Shown here in pieces: positions 26,411-33,702 of a DNA stretch of 36,553 bases. Location of the stretch: positions 1 through 36,553 of the forward strand of contig JANYHW010000129.1 in NCBI GenBank assembly GCA_025358885.1, given 5' to 3'. The stretch's first letter is position 1. Each line of letters begins with the position of its first letter. Made by a program: the position numbers and the translations under genes. The notes beneath the pieces are model-generated. The model was given only the letters and a program-made list of their open reading frames with translations, did no database searches and was not told the origin of the DNA. The stretch is from Cytophagales bacterium. GTDB taxonomy: Bacteria; Bacteroidota; Bacteroidia; Cytophagales; Cyclobacteriaceae.

Positions 26411-27835
26411 ATGAGCTGGCAGACCTTTTCCATCATGCGCTTCGAAATCCTTCTCTCGTTGATGATTTTGTATCAACTCGTGGCGGATTTGTCGGAGAAG
26501 GAGAACAAACGGATGGTGGTCAATGCAACGATCTTCATTTTCGGGATTATCACCTTAATTGGTTTTCTTCCCTCAGAGGACTCCAGCCTTTTCGGTAGTA
26601 TGTATATTACTGATGGACTAAGGGTTCTTTTGAAGAACATCCTGAATGTCTCCACGCTGATCATCCTCTTGCAATCCGCCGTTTGGCTTGGGAAGGAGGA
26701 GAACCATTCGAAGACGGGACCATTTTATCTGTTGATATTCTCCACCCTGATTGGTATGTATTTCATGATCTCCGCTGGAGATTTTCTCATGCTGTACCTC
26801 GGGCTCGAGTTGGCTACCCTGCCGTTGACCATCCTCGCAGCCTTTGACAAGAAGTTGAGGCGCTCCGCAGAAGCGGGGATTAAACTGATGATGTCCTCTG
26901 CAGTTTCTTCGGCGATTCTGTTGTTTGGTGTTTCTCTGATGTATGGAATTTACGGCACCTTACATTTTGCAGAAATGACCCTTTTGCAGGATAGCAGCGC
27001 CCTGTCGATTTTATCGCTGGTGTTCTTCATTTCTGGTTTGGGATTCAAGCTTTCATTGGTTCCTTTCCACCTCTGGACGGCCGATGTGTATGAAGGTTCG
27101 CCGCTGCCGGTCACCACCTACTTCTCCGTAGTGTCCAAAGGAGCGGCCTTATTTACTTTAATGCTTGTTCTATACAGGGTATTCGGCGATCAACCAAGGG
27201 TGTGGTCACTTACGGCCTATTTCTTATCGATTACAACCATGGTTGTTGGTAACCTCTTCGCTCTTCGTCAGCAAAACCTGAAGCGGTTCCTTGCCTTTTC
27301 GTCCATCACCCAGGCGGGGTTCATGATGCTTGGCTTTGTCAACCCCGATGCGCTAGGCATGAACACCATCATTTATTTTATGCTCATCTACTCCTTGTCC
27401 AATCTGGCTGTCTTTGGGGTTTTGTCTATAGTCATCAATGCCACTGGTAAAGAGACCATGGATGACTTCAATGGATTCTATTCCACGAATCCGCGTCTTA
27501 GCCTGGTCCTATTACTTGCGTTGTTTTCCCTTGCCGGCATTCCTCCGGTAGCCGGATTTTTTGGCAAGTTCTTCCTGTTTACAGCTGCTGCGGCGAAGGG
27601 CATGTACATCCTCGTCTTTATCGCAGTGTTGAATGCCACTTTATCCCTCTATTACTATTTGCTCGTGGTGAAGGCGATGTTTATCAACAAGAATGAATCA
27701 CCAATTCCTTATCTGCCGGTTTCCGGATATGAGAAAGTAGCGCTGTCCCTTTGCTTTGCAGGCATTGTTCTGATTGGCTTCCTGAGCATTATTTTCGACT
27801 ACGTTCAGGCAATGGTAAATCTGACTAGTTTATAA
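26411..27835 (+). CDS. nuoN: Complex I subunit N (antiporter-like)
   Basis: This 474-residue proton-pumping subunit is the last gene of the nuo operon. It is recognised by GDFLMLYLGLELATLPLTILAAFD (key Glu), KLSLVPFHLWTADVYEGSPLPVTTYFSVVSKGAA, RQQNLKRFLAFSSITQAGFM and LAGIPPVAGFFGKFFLF. The 96-bp interval to korA shows no clear intrinsic terminator, so readthrough into korAB is plausible. Confidence 0.96.
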   Translation: MSWQTFSIMRFEILLSLMILYQLVADLSEKENKRMVVNATIFIFGIITLIGFLPSEDSSLFGSMYITDGLRVLLKNILNVSTLIILLQSAVWLGKEENHSKTGPFYLLIFSTLIGMYFMISAGDFLMLYLGLELATLPLTILAAFDKKLRRSAEAGIKLMMSSAVSSAILLFGVSLMYGIYGTLHFAEMTLLQDSSALSILSLVFFISGLGFKLSLVPFHLWTADVYEGSPLPVTTYFSVVSKGAALFTLMLVLYRVFGDQPRVWSLTAYFLSITTMVVGNLFALRQQNLKRFLAFSSITQAGFMMLGFVNPDALGMNTIIYFMLIYSLSNLAVFGVLSIVINATGKETMDDFNGFYSTNPRLSLVLLLALFSLAGIPPVAGFFGKFFLFTAAAAKGMYILVFIAVLNATLSLYYYLLVVKAMFINKNESPIPYLPVSGYEKVALSLCFAGIVLIGFLSIIFDYVQAMVNLTSL

Positions 27836-27931
27836 ACCTGTCGCGTCTCAGGATTGCAGATGACCAAAGTCATGGTTGACAAGCCGGGGTATGGGTAGTT
27901 TAGGCCTGTATTAGGACAATTCTGAATCATT

Positions 27932-29776
27932 ATGACGAAAATAATTGAACACCTGGAAGAAGCGACCATCCGGTTTGCAGGTGACTCCGGAGATGGTATG
28001 CAACTGGTGGGCAGCCAGTTCTCTGAAACATCAGGCTTTGCCGGAAATGAAGTGAATACCTTCCCGGACTACCCCTCTGAGATACGTGCCCCAGAAGGGA
28101 CGTTGTATGGTGTGAGCGCTTTCCAAATTCATTTTGGAAAAGACCACATTCATACGTCGGGTGATCACATCGATGTGCTGGTTGCCATGAATGCTGCATC
28201 ACTCAAGGTGAATATGGGTAACCTCAGACCTGGCGGAATCATTATTGCAAATACGGAGGGATTTGACGAACGGAGCCTTGCCCTGGCAAAATACAGCAGC
28301 AACCCACTTGAAGATGAAAGCCTGAGCAAGTACCAGGTCCATGCCGTAGATATTACCAAAGAAATTAAAACGGAAGTCAAAGACCTCAATCTTCCATCCA
28401 AGATTGTCAGTAAGACTAAGAATATTTTTGCACTGGGTATGGCTTATTGGCTGTTTAACCGTCCGCTGGACCCGACCGTAAATTGGATCAATAAGAAGTT
28501 CAAAGGCAAAGATGAAACCATCCTTGCCAACATTCATGTGCTGCGCGCGGGGTGGAATTATGCCGAAAAGAATGTTGCCTTTCAAACACAATATGTTGTT
28601 GATCGTTCTTCCCTGTCTCCGGGCCGTTATCGGAGTATAACCGGCAATGAGGCAGTTGCTCTTGGACTTGTGGTTGCTGCCCGTAAATCAAATCTTCCAC
28701 TGTTCCTTGGATCCTATCCCATCACACCGGCCACAGATATTCTTCATGCGATTTCAGGTTACAAGAAATATGGCGTAAAACATTTGCAGGCCGAAGATGA
28801 GATCGCCGGAATTTGCAGTGCCATAGGTGCTGCATTTGGTGGAAGCCTTGCAGCAACCACGACCAGTGGACCGGGGCTCTCCCTCAAGACGGAAGCCATG
28901 GGCCTGGCCGTGATGACCGAACTGCCGCTGATCATCGTCGATGTTCAACGTGCGGGACCTTCCACTGGTTTGCCTACCAAACCGGAGCAAGGTGATTTGT
29001 TGATGGCCATGTTTGGTCGTCATGGCGAAGCGCCTATGCCGGTGCTTGCAGCCGCCAGTCCTTCTGATTGTTTTGCACTTACCCTGGAGGCTGCACGGAT
29101 TGCGTTGAAATACATGACGCCCGTGTTACTATTGACAGACGGTCACATCGGACAATCTTCAGAGCCATGGAAAGTTGCCGCTTTGACTGAACTCCCTGAA
29201 ATCAAAGCACACTTTGCACAGGATGCCTCTGCTTTCGCTCCCTACAAACGGGATGAAAAGACATTGCGCAGGGAGTGGGCCATTCCAGGCTTTGAGGGAA
29301 TGGAGCATAGAATTGGTGGACTGGAAAAAGAAGATGGTTCTGGAAATGTTAGCAGCGATTCTGTAAATCATGAAAAGATGGTAAGGCTTCGCCAGCACAA
29401 GATTGACAACATCGCCAATGATATACCGGAAGTTCTCGTGGAAGGAGAACAGGAAGGTGATGTACTCCTTCTGAGCTGGGGCAGTACCTATGGTGCAGCC
29501 AAGACTGCGTTTGACAGGATGCGTGCCAATGGAGAAGTCCTCTCGTTTGCACACTTGCGTTACATGCACCCATTCCCAAAGAACCTGAGAGATATTCTCA
29601 GCCGGTTTAGCCGCGTTGTACTACCGGAACTCAACATGGGACAGTTGCAATTGTTACTTCAAGGCAAATACCTGAAACCGATCATTGGTATTCATAAAGT
29701 AGGCAAGCCCTTCAAGTCAACTGAACTTGAAGAGAAATTGATGAACATCCTTCATAAAAATGAAATATTGGCATAG
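27932..29776 (+). CDS. korA: 2-oxoglutarate:ferredoxin oxidoreductase, alpha subunit (gamma-alpha fusion)
   Basis: This 614-residue protein fuses the gamma domain (about 10-195; RFAGDSGDGMQLVGSQFSET, FPDYPSEIRAPEGT, VAMNAASLK) to the alpha domain (from about 232; GNEAVALGLVVAARKSNLPLFLGSYPITPATDILH, EDEIAGICSAIGAAFGG, TTTSGPGLSLKTEAMGLAVMTELPLIIVDVQRAGPSTGLPTK). The length and fused order match the KorA of two-subunit CoA-dependent oxidoreductases, as in Mycobacterium. With KorB it oxidises 2-oxoglutarate to succinyl-CoA and CO2 and passes electrons to a low-potential carrier; closely related enzymes prefer pyruvate, so specificity is inferred. It lies 96 bp after nuoN. In that gap, TAGTTTAG at 27896-27903 is one mismatch from the Bacteroidota -7 element, a weak promoter hint. 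It stops with TAG. Confidence 0.92.
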   Translation: MTKIIEHLEEATIRFAGDSGDGMQLVGSQFSETSGFAGNEVNTFPDYPSEIRAPEGTLYGVSAFQIHFGKDHIHTSGDHIDVLVAMNAASLKVNMGNLRPGGIIIANTEGFDERSLALAKYSSNPLEDESLSKYQVHAVDITKEIKTEVKDLNLPSKIVSKTKNIFALGMAYWLFNRPLDPTVNWINKKFKGKDETILANIHVLRAGWNYAEKNVAFQTQYVVDRSSLSPGRYRSITGNEAVALGLVVAARKSNLPLFLGSYPITPATDILHAISGYKKYGVKHLQAEDEIAGICSAIGAAFGGSLAATTTSGPGLSLKTEAMGLAVMTELPLIIVDVQRAGPSTGLPTKPEQGDLLMAMFGRHGEAPMPVLAAASPSDCFALTLEAARIALKYMTPVLLLTDGHIGQSSEPWKVAALTELPEIKAHFAQDASAFAPYKRDEKTLRREWAIPGFEGMEHRIGGLEKEDGSGNVSSDSVNHEKMVRLRQHKIDNIANDIPEVLVEGEQEGDVLLLSWGSTYGAAKTAFDRMRANGEVLSFAHLRYMHPFPKNLRDILSRFSRVVLPELNMGQLQLLLQGKYLKPIIGIHKVGKPFKSTELEEKLMNILHKNEILA

Positions 29777-29798
29777 GACCACAGTAAAACTTTAAGAA

Positions 29799-30848
29799 AT
29801 GAAAACACAAGTAGACGATCTTTTAGCCAGGCCCCATGCTGGCAACCTGGTATATACGGCCAAAGACTTTAAACCGGAAGTGGACGTGAGGTGGTGTGCC
29901 GGTTGCGGGGCATTGTCCGTGCTGTCACCTTCGCAGCGACTGATGCCTGATCTTGGTCTACCCAAAGAAAAGATTGTATATGTCTCTGGCATCGGGTGCT
30001 CAGGAAGGTTTCCATATTACATGGATACCTATGGCTTTCACTCTATCCATGGACGGGCGTTGGCCATCGCATCTGGCTTGAAAATAGCCAGAACCGACTT
30101 AAGTGTGTGGGTTGTAACAGGAGACGGCGACAACATGAGCATAGGCGGAAATCATTTTATTCATGCATGCCGCCGCAATGTGGACATGAACGTAATGATG
30201 TTCAACAACGAAGTGTACAGCCTGACCAAAGGTCAGTACTCTCCTACTTCTCATCGCGGACAGATCACCAAGTCATCTCCACTGGGCGTGTTGGATGATC
30301 CATTTAACCCCGTTTCACTGGCATTGGGTGCAGGGGCTACATTTGTTGCTCGTGGCCATGACAAAGACCGCGCACAACTGCAAGGGCTGCTGAAAAGGGC
30401 CTATGAGCACAAGGGCGTTGCATTCGTAGAAATCTATACCAACTGCCGCATTTTCAACGACGGTGCCTTTGATCTGTATACCAATGCCGATACCCGAGAT
30501 AATCACACGATCTTTCTGGAGCATGGTAAACCCCTCATCTTCGGCAAGACGAAGAACAAAGGGATCATCATGGACGGCTATACTCCTCAGGTTGTGAACC
30601 TTGACCAGGGTGATCATTCCATAAGCGATCTGCTCATCCACAATGAGAAAGACAGCACCCTGGCATTTATCCTTGCCAACATGACCTACAGTGAAGACCT
30701 GCCCCGCCCGATGGGTGTTCTGCAGGCCATTCAGCGGGCGCCTTACGAAGAGCGCGTAGTCAACCAGATTCAGCATGAAATAGTTACGAAGGGTGAAGGT
30801 GATTTGCAGAGTCTGCTAACAGGGGAAACGAGTTGGTTGATTGCCTGA
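29799..30848 (+). CDS. korB: 2-oxoglutarate:ferredoxin oxidoreductase, beta subunit
   Basis: This 349-residue TPP-binding and single-cluster subunit starts 22 bp after korA. The TPP/Mg motif is GDGDNMSIGGNHF (108-120), followed by MFNNEVYSLTKGQYSPTS. The one [4Fe-4S] cluster is ligated by Cys33 and Cys36 (WCAGCGALSV), Cys67 (GIGCSGRFPYY) and Cys216 (TNCRIF). There is no ferredoxin-like delta subunit, as expected for this two-subunit type, so electrons leave directly from the proximal cluster to an external carrier. The position directly after nuoN suggests that this carrier also serves complex I. Confidence 0.93.
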   Translation: MKTQVDDLLARPHAGNLVYTAKDFKPEVDVRWCAGCGALSVLSPSQRLMPDLGLPKEKIVYVSGIGCSGRFPYYMDTYGFHSIHGRALAIASGLKIARTDLSVWVVTGDGDNMSIGGNHFIHACRRNVDMNVMMFNNEVYSLTKGQYSPTSHRGQITKSSPLGVLDDPFNPVSLALGAGATFVARGHDKDRAQLQGLLKRAYEHKGVAFVEIYTNCRIFNDGAFDLYTNADTRDNHTIFLEHGKPLIFGKTKNKGIIMDGYTPQVVNLDQGDHSISDLLIHNEKDSTLAFILANMTYSEDLPRPMGVLQAIQRAPYEERVVNQIQHEIVTKGEGDLQSLLTGETSWLIA

Positions 30849-30894
30849 AGTAAACATAATATAGATGGCTGTAGAACTTAAGAGGCCACTTACG

Positions 30895-30914
30895 GTAGTA
30901 AGTCCTATTACTAC
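30895..30914. terminator. Possible bidirectional terminator between convergent units
   Basis: GTAGTAA (30895-30901) and TTACTAC (30908-30914) form a 7-bp stem with a 6-nt loop, followed by a second small palindrome CAAAAGTCTTTTG (30914-30926) containing a short T-run. It lies 46 bp after the korB stop, in the 176-bp convergent interval 30849-31024. The stem is AT-rich and weak, so the call is tentative. Confidence 0.3.
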
Positions 30915-31024
30915 AAAAGTCTTTTGAGCTTCAGCATACAGATGCACCGGCACTCCTTCATTCGTTGAGCCTTGGTTCACGAAGTTGCTAACCAAGCTAC
31001 GAATCGCTGAAATTAATTCTCTGA

Positions 31025-32098
31025 TTACTTTGCGACAACCCTCCTGGACTCCCTCTCTCCATTTCGTTTTCTCATGGGTTGCACTTCCAGCATGAGCAGG
31101 CTTGTGCTAATAAGATCACCCATCGTATTTGCCTGAAGGGAGCGGTCATCTTCATAGAGATCTGCCAATTCGCTGCTAAGCTTGCGGGTGTTTTCTTCCG
31201 TGGACAAAATCTCCTTTTTCATAGCATTGAGCAACATGGGCAGCTGCTCAGAGGCAGCCCGCACACGAGTCAATAGCCTGGTCCGTTCTTCCTTCTGGTA
31301 TTGAAGTTCCAGGACCTGTGACATGCTTTTGAAACCGAGGTTGATGATAGGGTTGTTCTCTTTGAAGTATTGAGGCATGTAAATTTTCACATTTCCTTCG
31401 TAACAATGCTGATCGAAATCGATTGCCCTCAGGCGGAAGTACAGTTCGTCAAAGTCGGGGATCACTTCCACAATGAAATTATCATTGCGCATGTCGCCAA
31501 GAAGTTGCACGAGGCTTCTCTCATTGAACTTCACAAATTCCTTTGCAACGCGCAATGGGTTGAATTCATTCTTCGGAAGGAATTCCTTAATGAAGGAGTC
31601 ACCCGGAATACCCTGGATGTGTTCTTCAATAAGGGTCGCCCCTTTTACGAGGTAGTTGATCTTGTTGGGTGACAGCAGGTGTTCCAACTCCATTCCGTAA
31701 ATACGAGACATGTCGGCCTGCTTGATATAGAAATAGTCGAACAAGTCATTGAGTTTGTTGACGATGCGGACCCGAAGTGGATGAGTGTTAGCGTAGAGGC
31801 AATAGTCTACGCGGTCTATGTACAAGTGTTCAATGACGCTTACATCGCCATCTACTTTCAGTTGAGCATACTCCTTCCTCAAGCAATCATGAATAAACTT
31901 GCGGTCGGACTCACCATAAATCAACGTTTCCCAAAGGGTGTCATTCCCCTTTTTGTCAAAGAGGGTGACCGAGCTGTGATGGTGAAGCAAGTCGGAATAT
32001 GACATGGGTACTTCAATCTCACGGTTGGTGAGCATGAGGTACCCGCGGAGTGCTTTACTCACCGGATAAGAAGGCTTCTTAAACCGGATCTCTGCCAT
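31025..32098 (-). CDS. Conserved-looking protein of unknown function with kinase-like motifs
   Basis: The protein has 357 residues from ATG 32096-32098, two bases from the flavodoxin stop; an extended frame to 32140 would overlap flavodoxin and is less likely. I do not recognise a named family. Three segments in order resemble a protein-kinase-like or aminoglycoside-phosphotransferase fold. LIEEHIQGIPGDSFI (156-170) looks like a hinge. LLGDMRNDNFIV (199-210) looks like a catalytic loop with Asp202 and Asn207 in the DxxxxN spacing, and AIDFDQ (225-230) looks like the metal-binding DFG position. The N-terminal 150 residues lack an obvious glycine-rich loop. The C-terminal 90 residues are charged and helical (about 270-330), probably coiled. 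The gene is tightly coupled to flavodoxin and is last in the PFOR unit. The kinase reading is inference only. Confidence 0.75.
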   Translation of the reverse strand: MAEIRFKKPSYPVSKALRGYLMLTNREIEVPMSYSDLLHHHSSVTLFDKKGNDTLWETLIYGESDRKFIHDCLRKEYAQLKVDGDVSVIEHLYIDRVDYCLYANTHPLRVRIVNKLNDLFDYFYIKQADMSRIYGMELEHLLSPNKINYLVKGATLIEEHIQGIPGDSFIKEFLPKNEFNPLRVAKEFVKFNERSLVQLLGDMRNDNFIVEVIPDFDELYFRLRAIDFDQHCYEGNVKIYMPQYFKENNPIINLGFKSMSQVLELQYQKEERTRLLTRVRAASEQLPMLLNAMKKEILSTEENTRKLSSELADLYEDDRSLQANTMGDLISTSLLMLEVQPMRKRNGERESRRVVAK

Positions 32099-32099
32099 C

Positions 32100-32609
32100 T
32101 TATTGGAACTCGCCCTTGAGCTGGGCGACCCACTTTTCAATTCGACCTTCCGTCAGGTCTTTCTGATTATCTTCATCAATAGCGAGCCCCAGGAACTTTC
32201 CATTGACAACTCCTTTTGAGGCTTCGAAGTTGTAGCCATCTTTTGGCCATGCTCCGACAAAGCTGGCTCCCTTGTCCTTGATGCGATCATGAATGATTCC
32301 CATGGCATCCTGAAAGGTGTCAGGGTATCCATCAGCATCGCCGAGACCGAGGTACGTAACCCGCTTTCCGGCATAGTCAACGTCTTCCAATTGATCAATG
32401 AAGCTGTCCCAGTCTTCTTGCAGTTGCCCTATCTCCCAGGTGGGGCACGCCAAAATCAGGTTGGGATATGGCGCCATGTCCTCGGATGTAGCGGAGTTCA
32501 CATTGTGTAATACCACGTTGGGCTCTCCACCAAGTGCCTGCTGCAATTGACCGACTACCCTTTCCGTGTTGCCTTCGGTAGATCCGAAGAAGATTCCAAT
32601 TTGAACCAT
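32100..32609 (-). CDS. fldA: Long-chain flavodoxin
   Basis: This 169-residue flavodoxin is a soluble FMN one-electron carrier. The phosphate-binding loop GSTEGNTE (residues 9-16) and the FMN ring-stacking regions CPTWEIGQLQEDW (about 55-67) and GLGDADGYPDTFQDAMG (about 93-109) are clear. The insertion after residue 120 (WPKDGYNFEASKGVVNGKFLGLAIDEDNQ) makes it the long-chain type. The product ends with IEKWVAQLKGEF. It is 32 bp downstream of the dihydroorotate-dehydrogenase-like gene and 1 bp upstream of the kinase-like gene. No ferredoxin gene is in the window, so it is the natural candidate acceptor for the PFOR and possibly for KorAB. Confidence 0.95.
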   Translation of the reverse strand: MVQIGIFFGSTEGNTERVVGQLQQALGGEPNVVLHNVNSATSEDMAPYPNLILACPTWEIGQLQEDWDSFIDQLEDVDYAGKRVTYLGLGDADGYPDTFQDAMGIIHDRIKDKGASFVGAWPKDGYNFEASKGVVNGKFLGLAIDEDNQKDLTEGRIEKWVAQLKGEFQ

Positions 32610-32641
32610 AAAATTTACTGTTTGGTTATATTCGATTTAGT

Positions 32642-33691
32642 TTAAAGATCATTGTCATGTTCGTTCTGCAATTCGCCACGCTTGGGATGGTATTGCATGA
32701 ATACATCGGATTTCATCAGGATATCTACATACTGAGCACGCTTGTAAGCAAATGGATCCGCCAGATTTTTTTTAGACAGGTGACCCCTGAAGGAGGCTAT
32801 GGTGTCATAGTCATGGTCCTTCATCCAGTGTTCAATTTCTTCCAGCATCGTAGAGACATATTGGATACCTTTCTTGTAGATGGAACTTACAATCTGAACT
32901 GCATCGGCGCCGGCGAGCAGCATTTTTACTACGTCTTTGCCGTTCAGAACACCCGTGTTAGCAATCACACTTCCCATGGTTTTTGTATGCAACAGACCTG
33001 CATAGCGCAGCGCAAGGCGATTGTCATTCTCACTGCTGAAGTTGTATGGATAGTAGTGCTCTACCTTGTCGACATCAATGTCAGGTTGAAACAATCTATT
33101 GAACAACACAAAACCATTGCTACCCGCATTGTCCATCCGGTGGATAAGTTGCAGTGGATTGGAATAGAATGGACTCAGTTTTACAAAGAGAGGAAGCTTT
33201 ACTGCATGCCTTACCCTCCTGAGCGTTTCAATTTGACCGGATTCGATCGAAGCGCTACCGGTTTCAAAATCGCTGGGGTGGCTATAGAAATTCAGTTCCA
33301 ACCCGTCAATCCCGGTTGACTCCATTTCCTTGGCAAACTGTACCCAGGTTTCATCATGAATGCAGTTCAGACTTCCTATGAGTGGAATATTCAGAGAACG
33401 TTTCGCCGCCTTGAGTTGCATCAGGTGTTCTGCGGGACCAGCGTGTTTTACTTTGGGAAAGAAGGAATCATGCTCGGCATCCCAGCCTTTAAAGGAATCC
33501 ATTTTTTGATCCATGGCCAATGCCTCGAGCTCAATTTGCTCCTCAAACAACGATTTATATACTATGGCCGCAGCACCCGCTTGTTCAAGCTTGATCAGGT
33601 TGGCAGGGTCGGTGACCAGGTTGCTGGCTCCAATGACAATTGGATTCTTCAGCGAAATGCCACCGTAGTTGGTTGATAGGTTGATGCTCAT
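32642..33691 (-). CDS. Dihydroorotate dehydrogenase-like flavoprotein
   Basis: This 349-residue TIM-barrel protein is of the PyrD-like type often encoded beside nifJ/PFOR. It shows LSTNYGGISLKNPIVIGASNL, GAAAIVYKSLFEEQIE, IPLIGSLNCI, GIDGLELNFYSHPSD (about 128-141), LPLFVKLSPFYSNP, and IANTGVLNGKDVVKMLLAGADAVQIVSSIYKKG (phosphate/FMN-binding end of the barrel). The catalytic-loop consensus of true PyrD (NxSCPN or NxSSPN) is replaced by NFYSHPS, with Ser137 where the catalytic base would be. It is therefore doubtful that it oxidises dihydroorotate. It is 11 bp downstream of the PFOR gene and cotranscribed by position. The physiological substrate of this subgroup is not established; a redox role tied to PFOR is inferred. 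Confidence 0.88.
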   Translation of the reverse strand: MSINLSTNYGGISLKNPIVIGASNLVTDPANLIKLEQAGAAAIVYKSLFEEQIELEALAMDQKMDSFKGWDAEHDSFFPKVKHAGPAEHLMQLKAAKRSLNIPLIGSLNCIHDETWVQFAKEMESTGIDGLELNFYSHPSDFETGSASIESGQIETLRRVRHAVKLPLFVKLSPFYSNPLQLIHRMDNAGSNGFVLFNRLFQPDIDVDKVEHYYPYNFSSENDNRLALRYAGLLHTKTMGSVIANTGVLNGKDVVKMLLAGADAVQIVSSIYKKGIQYVSTMLEEIEHWMKDHDYDTIASFRGHLSKKNLADPFAYKRAQYVDILMKSDVFMQYHPKRGELQNEHDNDL

Positions 33692-33702
33692 ATCATTTCT
33701 CT

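Noticed and set aside
27836-27931. Intrinsic terminator between nuoN and korA
   Set aside because: No stem longer than about 4 bp followed by a T-run is visible in the 96-bp gap.
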